Assembly (NCBI RefSeq): GCF_044372965.1
Contig: NZ_JBILQX010000006.1
Location: forward strand, 1-52,379
Direction of reading: 5' to 3'
Length of the DNA stretch: 52,379 nucleotides
Source of the DNA: Elstera sp044372965
GTDB lineage: Bacteria > Pseudomonadota > Alphaproteobacteria > Elsterales > Elsteraceae
Part shown: positions 30,691 to 39,149 of the stretch, piece by piece
Position numbering within the stretch: position 1 is the stretch's first letter
Layout of the letters: each line of letters opens with the position of its first letter
The notes under the pieces: model-generated
Told to the model about the DNA's origin: nothing
What the model saw: only the letters and a program-made list of their open reading frames with translations
Databases searched by the model: none
Translations under genes and position numbers: made by a program

Positions 30691-33600
30691 ATGCCGAAAC
30701 GTACCGATATTTCCTCCATCCTCATCATCGGCGCGGGGCCGATTGTGATCGGCCAAGCCTGCGAGTTCGATTACTCCGGCGCGCAGGCCGTAAAAGCCTT
30801 ACGGGCGGAAGGCTATCGGGTCATTCTGGTCAATTCCAATCCGGCGACGATCATGACCGATCCGGATTTGGCCGATGCGACCTATATCGAGCCTATCACG
30901 CCGGATTTCGTCGCGCGCGTCATCGAAGCCGAACGGCCCGATGCCCTGCTGCCGACCATGGGCGGGCAAACGGCCCTGAACTGCGCCCTGGCGCTCGACG
31001 CCAATGGCACGCTGGAAAAATACGGCGTTGAGCTGATCGGCGCGAAGCGCGACGCCATCGAAAAGGCCGAAGACCGGCAGCTTTTCCGCGAGGCGATGGA
31101 AAAGATCGGCCTTGAGAGCCCGAAAAGCCATTTGGTGCAATCGCTGGATGAAGGCCGCGCTGCTGTGGCCCACGTCGGCCTGCCCGCCATTATCCGCCCG
31201 TCCTTCACCCTGGGCGGCCAGGGCGGCGGTATTGCCTATAATATGGAAGAGTTCGAGAGCATCGTCGCGGGTGGCATCAAACTGTCCCCGGTCGGCTCGG
31301 TGCTGGTCGAAGAATCGGTGCTAGGGTGGAAGGAATATGAGATGGAAGTCGTGCGCGACCGCGCCGACAATTGCATCATCATCTGCTCCATCGAAAACAT
31401 TGATCCGATGGGCGTGCATACCGGCGACAGCATCACGGTCGCCCCGGCGCTGACGCTGACCGATAAAGAATATCAGATCATGCGCGACGCCTCGATTGCG
31501 GTCTTGCGCGAAATCGGCGTCGATACGGGCGGGTCGAACGTGCAGTTCGCCGTGAACCCGGCAGACGGGCGCATGGTCGTCATTGAAATGAACCCGCGCG
31601 TCAGCCGCTCCTCGGCGCTGGCCTCCAAAGCGACCGGCTTCCCGATTGCCAAGATCGCCGCCAAGCTCGCCGTGGGCTATACGCTGGACGAGCTTAAGAA
31701 CGACATCACCAAAGTCACCCCGGCCAGCTTCGAGCCGACGATTGACTATGTCGTCACCAAAATTCCGCGCTTCACGTTTGAAAAATTCCCCGGTGCGAGC
31801 ACCACCCTGACGACCTCGATGAAGTCGGTCGGGGAAGTCATGGCGATTGGCCGCACCTTCGCCGAAAGCTTCCAAAAAGCCCTGCGCGGTCTCGAAACCG
31901 GCCTGTCGGGTCTCGATGAAATCGCCGTGGAAGGCTCGATGCGCGCCGCCCTGTCGACGCCGACGCCGGACCGCCTGCGCATCATCGGCCAAGCCTTGCG
32001 CTCCGGTATGAGCGTTGAGGAAGTCCATACCGCAACCAAGGTGGACCCCTGGTTCCTGCGCCAAATCGCCGATATCCTCGCCGAAGAAGCCGCAATTAAG
32101 GCCAACGGCCTGCCGCGCGACCGCCGGGGCCTGCATCGCCTGAAAGCCCTCGGCTTCTCCGATGCGCGCCTTGCCAAGCTAACGGGCCAAAATGAAGCTG
32201 ACGTGTCGGCCCACCGCGCCGCCGTGGGCGTGCAGCCCGTGTTCAAGCGCATCGATACCTGCGCGGGCGAGTTTGCTTCGGACACGCCCTATATGTATTC
32301 GACCTACGAGGGCAATGGGGTGGAACCCGCCGAGTGCGAATCGGACCCCACCGAGCGGAAAAAGGTGATGATCCTCGGCGGCGGCCCCAACCGTATCGGC
32401 CAGGGCATCGAGTTTGACTACTGCTGCGTCCACGCGGCCTACGCGCTGAAGGATGCCGGGTTCGAGACCATCATGGTCAACTGCAACCCGGAAACGGTTT
32501 CGACCGATTATGACACCTCGGACCGGCTCTATTTCGAACCCTTGACCGGCGAAGACGTGATTGCGATTGCCCGGCGCGAGCAGAGCAAGGGCACACTGCT
32601 GGGGGCTATCGTGCAGTTCGGCGGGCAAACCCCGCTGAAGCTCGCCGCAGCCCTGGAAGCCGCGGGTATCCCCATTCTCGGCACCTCGCCCGACGCCATT
32701 GATCTCGCCGAAGACCGCGAGCGCTTCCAGGTGCTGCTGCAAAAGCTCGGCCTGCGCCAGCCGAAGAACGGCACCGCCCGGTCGGCAGAGGAAGCGGAAA
32801 AAGTGGCGGAACAGGTCGGCTATCCGGTCGTCCTCCGCCCCTCCTACGTGCTCGGCGGGCGGGCGATGGAAATCGTTCACGATGTCGAAGGGTTGCGCCG
32901 TTACGTCACCACTGCCGTGCAGGTGTCGGGCACGACGCCGGTGCTGATCGACAGCTACCTGCGCGACGCTATTGAAGTCGACGTCGATGCGGTCTCGGAC
33001 GGCAAGGATGTGCTGGTTGCGGGCATTATGGAGCATATCGAAGAGGCGGGTATTCACTCGGGCGATAGCGCCTGTGCCCTGCCGCCCTATTCGCTAACCC
33101 CGGCGATTATCGACGAAATCCATGCCCAAACCGTGCAACTCGCCCGCGCCCTGAACGTTATCGGCCTGATGAACGTGCAGTTCGCGGTGAAGGAAAACAC
33201 GGTCTACATCCTCGAAGTGAACCCGCGCGCCAGCCGCACGGTGCCCTTCGTCGCCAAAGCCACGGGCCGCCCAATTGCGAAAATGGCCGCCCGGATCATG
33301 GCAGGCGAGGCGCTGTCCAGCTTCCCGCCGCCGCCCGCCCACGGGCAGCATGTGGCGGTGAAGGAAGCCGTGTTCCCCTTCAACCGCTTCCCCGGCGTCG
33401 ATACGATCCTGGGGCCGGAAATGAAATCGACCGGCGAAGTGATGGGTCTCGATATGGACTTTGGCCGCGCCTTCGCCAAAGCCCAAGCCGCCGCTGGCGT
33501 GCATCTGCCGATTGCCGGGGCCTGCTTCATTTCGGTGAAGGAAAGCGATAAGGGGGCGATGGTGCCGCTCGCCCGCTCCCTCACCGGCCTCGGCTTCCGC

Positions 33601-33912
33601 ATCGTCGCCACGCGGGGCACGGGGGCCTACCTGAAGGACAATGGGCTTGAGGTGCAGATCGTCAATAAGGTGACGGAAGGCCGCCCGGATATTACCGACC
33701 TGATGCGCTCGGGCGAGATCCAACTGGTCATCAATACCGCCGAAGGCAAGGTTGCGATTGCCGACAGCTTCTCCCTACGCCGCACCGCGCTGACCGCCGG
33801 GATCGCCTATATGACGACGGTCGCCGGTGCCCGCGCCGCCGTGAGAGCGATTGAGGCTTTACGCGGCGAAACCTTGGGCGTGCGGCCCTTGCAGGCTTAT
33901 TTCACGAAATGA
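30691..33912 (+). CDS. carB: Carbamoyl-phosphate synthase large subunit
   Basis: The product is 1073 aa, full length. It contains two homologous ATP-grasp halves: IGAGPIVIGQACEFDYSG at the start and ILGGGPNRIGQGIEFDYCC at about residue 557, each with a FTLGGQGGG- or YVLGGRAM-type loop. The C-terminal domain, about residues 935-1073, with ACFISVKESDKG, is the regulatory MGS-like region. The enzyme makes carbamoyl phosphate from bicarbonate, ammonia and two ATP. The stop overlaps the next ATG (ATGA). Confidence 0.98.
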   Translation: MPKRTDISSILIIGAGPIVIGQACEFDYSGAQAVKALRAEGYRVILVNSNPATIMTDPDLADATYIEPITPDFVARVIEAERPDALLPTMGGQTALNCALALDANGTLEKYGVELIGAKRDAIEKAEDRQLFREAMEKIGLESPKSHLVQSLDEGRAAVAHVGLPAIIRPSFTLGGQGGGIAYNMEEFESIVAGGIKLSPVGSVLVEESVLGWKEYEMEVVRDRADNCIIICSIENIDPMGVHTGDSITVAPALTLTDKEYQIMRDASIAVLREIGVDTGGSNVQFAVNPADGRMVVIEMNPRVSRSSALASKATGFPIAKIAAKLAVGYTLDELKNDITKVTPASFEPTIDYVVTKIPRFTFEKFPGASTTLTTSMKSVGEVMAIGRTFAESFQKALRGLETGLSGLDEIAVEGSMRAALSTPTPDRLRIIGQALRSGMSVEEVHTATKVDPWFLRQIADILAEEAAIKANGLPRDRRGLHRLKALGFSDARLAKLTGQNEADVSAHRAAVGVQPVFKRIDTCAGEFASDTPYMYSTYEGNGVEPAECESDPTERKKVMILGGGPNRIGQGIEFDYCCVHAAYALKDAGFETIMVNCNPETVSTDYDTSDRLYFEPLTGEDVIAIARREQSKGTLLGAIVQFGGQTPLKLAAALEAAGIPILGTSPDAIDLAEDRERFQVLLQKLGLRQPKNGTARSAEEAEKVAEQVGYPVVLRPSYVLGGRAMEIVHDVEGLRRYVTTAVQVSGTTPVLIDSYLRDAIEVDVDAVSDGKDVLVAGIMEHIEEAGIHSGDSACALPPYSLTPAIIDEIHAQTVQLARALNVIGLMNVQFAVKENTVYILEVNPRASRTVPFVAKATGRPIAKMAARIMAGEALSSFPPPPAHGQHVAVKEAVFPFNRFPGVDTILGPEMKSTGEVMGLDMDFGRAFAKAQAAAGVHLPIAGACFISVKESDKGAMVPLARSLTGLGFRIVATRGTGAYLKDNGLEVQIVNKVTEGRPDITDLMRSGEIQLVINTAEGKVAIADSFSLRRTALTAGIAYMTTVAGARAAVRAIEALRGETLGVRPLQAYFTK

Positions 33913-34307
33913 GTTTGGCGGGCGCCATCCTTCGGGTTGCGCGCCCGACCGACCAGTTAGAGGCCGTCGCCGCCTTTTACCGCGACGGTCTCGGCTTTAC
34001 CGAACTTACCCGCTTTACCGCCCATAATGGCTTCGATGGGGTGATGCTCGGCCACCCCCACGCGCCCTGGCATTTGGAATTCACCCAGCAGGCGGGCCAT
34101 CCCGCCGGGCGCGCGCCGACCCAGGATAATCTGCTGGTCTTCTATCTGCCGGATGCCGCCGCGTGGCAGGCCGCGCGTGACCGGCTGATCGCCTTCGGGG
34201 TAGCGCCGGTACCGTCCTGGAATCCCTTCTGGGACGAGGTTGGCGTGACCTTTGAAGACCCGGACGGCTACCGAATCGTCCTGCAAAACGCAACCTGGAC
34301 CCGCTAA
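33909..34307 (+). CDS. VOC family (glyoxalase/dioxygenase fold) protein
   Basis: The product is 132 aa. ILRVARPTDQLEAVAAFYRDGLGF opens the first beta-alpha-beta-beta-beta unit; NPFWDEVGVTFEDPDGYRIVLQN closes the second, with the acidic metal-ligand position in EDPDGYR. The His and Glu positions of metal-dependent members (HLEF) are present as WHLEF. The ATGA overlap with carB shows co-translation, but a functional link is not known. The substrate is unknown. Confidence 0.85.
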   Translation: MSLAGAILRVARPTDQLEAVAAFYRDGLGFTELTRFTAHNGFDGVMLGHPHAPWHLEFTQQAGHPAGRAPTQDNLLVFYLPDAAAWQAARDRLIAFGVAPVPSWNPFWDEVGVTFEDPDGYRIVLQNATWTR

Positions 34308-34315
34308 AGCGGACC

Positions 34316-34344
34316 TTGTTTGCCGCCAAGCGTTACACTATAAC
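34316..34344 (+). promoter_or_regulatory. Sigma-70 promoter overlapped by a Zur-type box
   Basis: A -35 TTGTTT (34316-34321), a 17-bp spacer and a -10 TATAAC (34339-34344) are seen. GTTACACTATAAC (34332-34344) is a near-palindrome close to the Zur consensus GTTATAnTATAAC and covers the -10. Zinc-dependent repression is expected. The predicted start point falls at about 34350-34351, on the ATG of the small ORF. Confidence 0.75.
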
Positions 34345-34350
34345 ATCCTC

Positions 34351-34479
34351 ATGTCCCATTCCGCCCCACCGCTCAGCCCCTTTGCCTGGGGACTCCTCCC
34401 CCGCCTCGCCTGCGTGGCCGGGGTGCTGTTGCTGATGTGGGGTACGGTTGCTTGGGCCTTGGTCGAGGTGGCGGAATGA
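34351..34479 (+). CDS. Small membrane protein encoded ahead of znuC (42 aa)
   Basis: The product is 42 aa: a polar N-terminus (MSHSAPPLSPFAWG), one hydrophobic helix of about 20 residues (LACVAGVLLLMWGTVAWALV) and EVAE. The stop overlaps the znuC start as ATGA, so the two are co-translated. There is no ribosome site before the ATG, and the -10 of the Zur-type promoter is only 6 nt upstream; the message may be leaderless. No family is recognised. By position it is probably a small partner of, or accessory to, the zinc importer, or a translated leader that sets znuC expression. Confidence 0.65.
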   Translation: MSHSAPPLSPFAWGLLPRLACVAGVLLLMWGTVAWALVEVAE

Positions 34480-35210
34480 TCCGGCTCGATAATCTCACCC
34501 TGACCTACGACCGGCACCCGGCGGTGCATCACCTGTCGGGCGAATTTTGCGCGGGCAGCCTGACCGCGATTGTCGGGCCGAATGGCGCGGGGAAATCGAC
34601 GCTGTTGAAGGCGATTGCCGGGCTGCTGCCCCCCTCCTCCGGCAAGGTGGAGCGCAGCAGCCTGAAGAAGGGCGATATCGCCTATCTGCCGCAGCAGGCC
34701 GAGATTGATCGCAGTTTTCCGCTCTCGGTTTTCGATATGGTCTTGATGGGCCGGTGGAAGCATATCGGCAGTTTCGGCGGCGCGGGCAAAGCCGATCTCT
34801 ATGCCGCCAGTCATGCTTTGGAGGCCGTGGGCCTTGCCGGGTTCGAACGCAGGATGCTGCACCAGCTTTCCGCCGGGCAAATGCAGCGGGTGCTCTTCGC
34901 CCGGTTGATGGTGCAGGAGTCTGCGGTTATTCTGCTTGATGAGCCGTTCAACGCGATTGATGCGCGCACCACGGCGGATCTGCTGGCCCTGGTTACGCGC
35001 TGGCACGCGGAGAAGCGCACCGTGATTGCCGTGCTGCATGATTACGAGCAGGTGCGCGCGCGCTTCCCGGAAACCTTGCTGATGGCGCGGGAATGCCTGG
35101 GCTGGGGCGCGACGGAAACCGTACTCACCCCCCATAATTTGCTCAAAGCCCGCGCCCGCTCTGAAGCCTGGGACGAAGACGCGCCCCATTGCCATCAGGC
35201 CGTCGCCTGA
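34476..35210 (+). CDS. znuC: Zinc/metal ABC transporter ATP-binding protein
   Basis: The product is 244 aa from the ATG at 34476. Walker A is GPNGAGKST, the Q-loop is YLPQQAEID, the signature is LSAGQMQRVLFARL, Walker B is AVILLDEPFNAID and the switch His is in VLHDYEQVR. The sequence belongs to the Mn/Zn/Fe family (ZnuC/TroB type). Together with the permease encoded 22 bp downstream and the Zur-type box upstream, it is assigned to high-affinity zinc uptake. The periplasmic binding protein ZnuA is not in this operon and must be elsewhere. Confidence 0.9.
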   Translation: MIRLDNLTLTYDRHPAVHHLSGEFCAGSLTAIVGPNGAGKSTLLKAIAGLLPPSSGKVERSSLKKGDIAYLPQQAEIDRSFPLSVFDMVLMGRWKHIGSFGGAGKADLYAASHALEAVGLAGFERRMLHQLSAGQMQRVLFARLMVQESAVILLDEPFNAIDARTTADLLALVTRWHAEKRTVIAVLHDYEQVRARFPETLLMARECLGWGATETVLTPHNLLKARARSEAWDEDAPHCHQAVA

Positions 35211-35231
35211 CCCAAACCGGGGCGATTCTCA

Positions 35232-36110
35232 ATGCTGGATAGTCTTTGGGCAATTTTCATTGCCCCTTTTGCCGAATTTTCCTTTATGCGCCGCGCGCTG
35301 GTGGCCTGTATCGCCCTCAGCCTTGGGTGCGGGCCGATGGGCACCCTGCTGATTCTGCGCCGGATGGCCCTGGTCGGCGACGCCATGAGCCACGCCGTGC
35401 TACCGGGGGCCGCCATCGGCTTTCTGATTTCGGGCCTCTCGCTGTGGGCGATGGGGCTCGGTGGGTTTATCGCTGGGCTCGCGGTGGCGCTGCTGGCGGG
35501 GCTGGTGGCGCGCGTCACCTCCTTGCGGGAGGATGCGAGCTTCGCCGCCTTCTACCTGATTTCGCTTGCCGCAGGCGTGATGATCGTCTCGACGAGGGGC
35601 AGCAATGTCGATCTCATCCATGTGCTGTTCGGCACGATTTTGGCCGTCGATAGCCCGTCGCTGCTGCTTGTCGCCGGGATCACCAGCGTTACCCTGGTCA
35701 CGTTGGCGGTGATTTACCGACCCCTGGTGATCGAATGCCTCGACCCCGGCTTTTTCCGGGCCTTGGGCGCGCCGGGGGCCTTCTATCACCTCAGCTTCCT
35801 CGTGCTGGTGGTTCTGAACCTCGTCGCGGGTTTCCAGGCGCTCGGCACGCTGATGGCGGTGGGGATGATGATGCTGCCCGCCGCAACGGCGCGCTTTTGG
35901 GCGGAACAACTCTGGAGCCTCTCAGCCATCGCTGCGGGGATCGGCATGCTCGCAGGCTTCGGCGGCTTGATCCTGTCCTATCACCTCGATCTGCCCTCCG
36001 GCCCGGCGATTATTCTTTCGGCGGGGGGGCTGTATCTGCTCTCGCTCATTCTCGGCACGCGGCAGGGCTTGCTGCGCCGCTGGCTGCCGGAGCGGCATTT
36101 AGCGGGCTAA
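35232..36110 (+). CDS. znuB: Zinc/metal ABC transporter permease
   Basis: The product is 292 aa with about eight membrane segments. The family pattern is FMRRALVACIALSLGCGPMGTLLILRRMALVGDAMSHAVLPG in two parts; the GDAMSHAVLPG loop contacts the ATPase. Later segments are a TFREEDASFAAFYL-like region (here TSLREDASFAAFYLI), GTLMAVGMMMLPAATARFW and a C-terminal GLLRRWLPERHL. It is the last gene of the Zur-controlled unit. No terminator is obvious directly after it; the first strong one is at 36535. Confidence 0.9.
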   Translation: MLDSLWAIFIAPFAEFSFMRRALVACIALSLGCGPMGTLLILRRMALVGDAMSHAVLPGAAIGFLISGLSLWAMGLGGFIAGLAVALLAGLVARVTSLREDASFAAFYLISLAAGVMIVSTRGSNVDLIHVLFGTILAVDSPSLLLVAGITSVTLVTLAVIYRPLVIECLDPGFFRALGAPGAFYHLSFLVLVVLNLVAGFQALGTLMAVGMMMLPAATARFWAEQLWSLSAIAAGIGMLAGFGGLILSYHLDLPSGPAIILSAGGLYLLSLILGTRQGLLRRWLPERHLAG

Positions 36111-36161
36111 ACTCCCCTTTTTTCGATACCCCCCTCTCGACACGCGCGGCACGGCACCCCA

Positions 36162-36232
36162 GGTCATAATCACCCAAGAGGGTTTATGACCTGACGCATT
36201 AATCATGATGCGCTGCGATAGAAAGGTCATAA
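36162..36232. promoter_or_regulatory. Three phased GGTCATAA boxes
   Basis: GGTCATAA occurs at 36162-36169 and 36225-36232, and its complement TTATGACC at 36184-36191. Start-to-start distances are 22 and 41 bp, about two and four helical turns. A CGCAT/ATGCG inverted repeat lies between boxes two and three. The stretch 36233-36440 holds nothing else that I can name. It could be an operator cluster for an unknown factor. Confidence 0.35.
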
Positions 36233-36446
36233 GGACTGGCTTATTAATTCTGACAGAATACCGATTTCAGACCGTTAGCTGAATTACAGCAAACACCCCA
36301 AAGATGGGTTTATTAACCCGCTCCATTCTATAATTATTGTTATTTTTCAATGCATTATGAGCCCACAATCCGCTTCCCCACCCCCCACAAACGAACCCCA
36401 CCCGCTTTCGCATGGGTCCTATGCCCGAAGTTCGCAGCATTTGCAC

Positions 36447-36475
36447 TTGCCGGGTACGGGAAGTTTGGCTATGTT
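36447..36475 (+). promoter_or_regulatory. Promoter of the sRNA
   Basis: TTGCCG (36447-36452), a 17-bp spacer and TATGTT (36470-36475) form a sigma-70 promoter. The predicted start is near 36482, where the first stem of the sRNA begins. Confidence 0.6.
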
Positions 36476-36481
36476 GCATTG

Positions 36482-36564
36482 CATCATCGTTATCGATGAT
36501 TTGTCCGCTCTGCGGACGTTTCCTCCCTAAACTCGGGCTGCGCTTGTCGCAGCCCCTTTTTTTT
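36482..36564 (+). ncRNA. Alpha-r8 (MmgR)-like small RNA
   Basis: The predicted transcript is about 83 nt. Stem 1 is ATCATCG-TTAT-CGATGAT (36483-36500), stem 2 is GTCCGC-TCT-GCGGAC (36503-36517), then a single-stranded TTTCCTCCCT (36519-36528), and a terminator GGGCTGCG..CGCAGCCC with eight T. The decamer is the conserved unpaired signature I recall for the alpha-r8 family (MmgR of Sinorhizobium, linked to nitrogen and storage-polymer control). It is an anti-Shine-Dalgarno sequence fit to pair with ribosome sites. It lies between the convergent znuB and ccoS genes. Family membership is from memory; the RNA structure is read directly. Confidence 0.7.
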
Positions 36565-36582
36565 GCCTTCTAAAATAAGGGC

Positions 36583-36765
36583 TTATGGCTCGTCACGCTT
36601 GGCGGGAACCCGGTCCGGCAGGGGCGAATCATCGTCAAACAGAATGCGGTTAGCCGCCCCGTCCATATCCTCATATTGCCCCGAGCGTAAGGACCAGAGA
36701 AAGGCCGCGAGCGCGCCGCCGCCGAGCAGCAGGCTGACGGGGATCAGATAGACTAGAACATCCAT
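36583..36765 (-). CDS. ccoS: cbb3 oxidase assembly protein CcoS
   Basis: The product is 60 aa with one N-terminal helix (VLVYLIPVSLLLGGGALAAFL), then W..RSGQYEDMDGAANRILFDDD, which is the CcoS signature. It is needed for maturation of cbb3 oxidase (cofactor insertion). It is the last gene of the cluster, and its start overlaps the ccoI end by 13 nt. Confidence 0.92.
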   Translation of the reverse strand: MDVLVYLIPVSLLLGGGALAAFLWSLRSGQYEDMDGAANRILFDDDSPLPDRVPAKRDEP

Positions 36766-39149
36766 GGCAGTCTCCGCCGGGCGAGCCGGAAGCTATTGGC
36801 AATGACCAACAGCGAGGACGAGGACATGGCCGCCGCTGCAATCAACGGCGTCACCAGCCCGGCAATCGCCAAAGGCACCGCCAAGAGATTATAGATGAGC
36901 GCGATAATGAGGTTTTCTTTCGCGAGCCGCTGGGCTGCGCGCCCGGTATCGAGCGCCAGCAGCACGGGGCCGAGCTTTTCACCCTGAAACACGAGATCCG
37001 CCGCCGTTTGCGCGATATCCGCCGCGCTGGTTGGGGAGATTGAGACATGGGCGGCCGCAAGCGCGGGGGCATCGTTCAGCCCATCGCCCACCATCAGCAC
37101 CCGGCGGCCTTCGGCGCGCAACGCTTCCAGATGCGCGGCTTTCTCGGCAGGCGTCGCCCCGCCGCGCCAGCCGTTAAGGCCCAAGGCCGTTGCGACCGGA
37201 GCGACCGCAACCGAACGATCCCCGGAGAGCAGTGTTAGCCGATACCCCTGTGCCCGCAGGCCCGCGACCACGGCAGCGGCATCGCTGCGGATCGGATCGT
37301 TGAAGACAAAGCGCTGCGCGGTGGCGTTCGGCGCGCAAAACCAAAGTTCCGGCGCGCTATCTCCCACGTCTGTAAGCGCATCAATCCCACAGAAAGCCCG
37401 GCTGCCCAGGCGATAGTCGCCCTCGGGTGAACCCCAGCGCAGCCCCGCCCCCGCCACTTCCTCAACCCCGCTCTGAGCTTGGCCCGGCCCGGCAGCCTCG
37501 ACCAAGGCGCGGGAAAGCGGATGACGGCTCACACGCGCCAGGGCCGCCGCGTGCTGCAAAACTTCGGGCGCATAGGCTTCGGGTGTCAACAGAACCGGGC
37601 GACCGAGGGTCAGCGTGCCGGTTTTATCGAAAACGATATCGGTCACGCTGGCGAGCCGCTCCAGCGCCGTGGCCGATTTCAGCAAAACGCCGCGCTTCAT
37701 CAAGCGGGACGAAGCAAGCACCTGCACCACGGGCACCGCCAGCGCCAGCGCGCAGGGGCAGGTGATAATCAGCACGGCGACTGCCGCCGACAGCGCGTCT
37801 TGCCACGGCGCCCCCATACCCCACAACCAGCCGAGAAAGGTGGTCAGCGCCGTCAAATGTACGACCGGCGCATAGCGTTTCGCCACCCGGTCCGCCAGAG
37901 CGACAAAGCGCGAGCGCCGCGATTCCGCCGCTTCCATCAACCGCACGATTTCGGCGAGCAAGGTGCCATCGCCCGTGGCGGTGGCTTCGCAGGTGAGCGG
38001 TGCCCCGAGATTCAGCATGCCCGCATGAACTGTTTCGCCGGGATGCACTGTGCGCGGTAGGCTTTCGCCGGTGACGAGGCTGGTATCCAGCGCCGACGTT
38101 CCCTCGATAATGCGGCCATCGACGCCGATGCGCTCGCCCGCCGCGACCAGAATCCGGTCGCCGACCGCCACCCGATCCGCCGGGAGCGTCGTGACCGTCC
38201 CGCCAACGCCGAGCACGCGCACCGCTACCGTGCGCAAACTGAGCAATTGTTCAGCCACCGCCCGGGCCGCACCGCGCGCGTGATGATCAAACGCCCGCCC
38301 GATCAGCAGGAAGAACAGCAGCATGGTTGCGCCGTCGAAAAACGCATGCTCCCAGCCGTTCGCGGTCTGATACAGGCTCATGCCCGTCGCCAAGGTAACT
38401 CCGATGGAAATCGGCACGTCCATATTGGTGTGACCGTTGCGCAAGGCCGCCCAAGCCGACTGGAAAAACGGCTGCCCCGCGTAAGCGACGGCGGGCAGCG
38501 CAATGAGCGCCGAAACCCAATGCAGCAAATCGCGCGTCGCATGCCCCATACCCTGGGTTTCCCCGGCCCAAATGCCGATGGAGAGCAGCATAATATTCCC
38601 CGCCGCAAACCCGGCCACGGCCAGCGCCCGCAGCAGGGCTTTGCCCGTACGGTCGCGCGCATTCTTCAAGCTCTGCGGATCGAAGGGAATCAGCCGATAA
38701 CCCAGGCGCTCAATCGCTTCGACCGGGCGGCGCCAATCGTCGGCGCTGCCGTCCCAGGTGAGGCGCAGGCGGCGCGTCGTCATATTCACGCGGCCCTCGC
38801 GCATGCCCGGCAGCTTCGCCAAAACCGATTCGATTAGCCAAACACAGGCGGCGCACTGCAGCCCGTCGACCATCACCGTCAGGCTGGCGGTCCCCTTATC
38901 GCCCGCGCGAACGAAAGCGGCCATATCCGCGCCTTCCTCCTCTGGGCGCGGCGCGCGCGCGTCGGGGTCCAAGCAGCGGCGGGCGTAATATTGATCGAGC
39001 CCAAGATCGTGAATCAGCCCGTAAGCCCCGGCGCAGCCGTGGCAGCAAAAGCGCTCGCCCGGCGCGGTTGCGGCTTGCAGCGCCGCGCCGCAATGGGCGC
39101 AGGTCGACTCGGAGGTATCAAACGCCGCCACTGCCCGCAGCGCGGTCAT
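36753..39149 (-). CDS. ccoI: Copper-translocating P1B-type ATPase for cbb3 assembly
   Basis: The product is 798 aa. An N-terminal Cys-rich region (STCAHCGAAL and FCCHGCAGAYG) precedes a heavy-metal domain with LQCAACVW. The eight-helix core has the CPCALALAVP metal channel motif, a phosphorylation site VFDKTGTLT and GDGLNDAPAL in the hinge. CcoI exports copper across the membrane to supply CuB of cytochrome cbb3. The start overlaps ccoH by 4 nt (ATGA) and the end overlaps ccoS by 13 nt. It is intact and full length for the FixI/CcoI group. Confidence 0.95.
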   Translation of the reverse strand: MTALRAVAAFDTSESTCAHCGAALQAATAPGERFCCHGCAGAYGLIHDLGLDQYYARRCLDPDARAPRPEEEGADMAAFVRAGDKGTASLTVMVDGLQCAACVWLIESVLAKLPGMREGRVNMTTRRLRLTWDGSADDWRRPVEAIERLGYRLIPFDPQSLKNARDRTGKALLRALAVAGFAAGNIMLLSIGIWAGETQGMGHATRDLLHWVSALIALPAVAYAGQPFFQSAWAALRNGHTNMDVPISIGVTLATGMSLYQTANGWEHAFFDGATMLLFFLLIGRAFDHHARGAARAVAEQLLSLRTVAVRVLGVGGTVTTLPADRVAVGDRILVAAGERIGVDGRIIEGTSALDTSLVTGESLPRTVHPGETVHAGMLNLGAPLTCEATATGDGTLLAEIVRLMEAAESRRSRFVALADRVAKRYAPVVHLTALTTFLGWLWGMGAPWQDALSAAVAVLIITCPCALALAVPVVQVLASSRLMKRGVLLKSATALERLASVTDIVFDKTGTLTLGRPVLLTPEAYAPEVLQHAAALARVSRHPLSRALVEAAGPGQAQSGVEEVAGAGLRWGSPEGDYRLGSRAFCGIDALTDVGDSAPELWFCAPNATAQRFVFNDPIRSDAAAVVAGLRAQGYRLTLLSGDRSVAVAPVATALGLNGWRGGATPAEKAAHLEALRAEGRRVLMVGDGLNDAPALAAAHVSISPTSAADIAQTAADLVFQGEKLGPVLLALDTGRAAQRLAKENLIIALIYNLLAVPLAIAGLVTPLIAAAAMSSSSLLVIANSFRLARRRLPWMF

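Noticed and set aside
36162..36232. Repeated GGTCATAA as a CRISPR array
   Set aside because: The repeats are 8 bp, one is inverted, and there are no regular spacers or cas genes.
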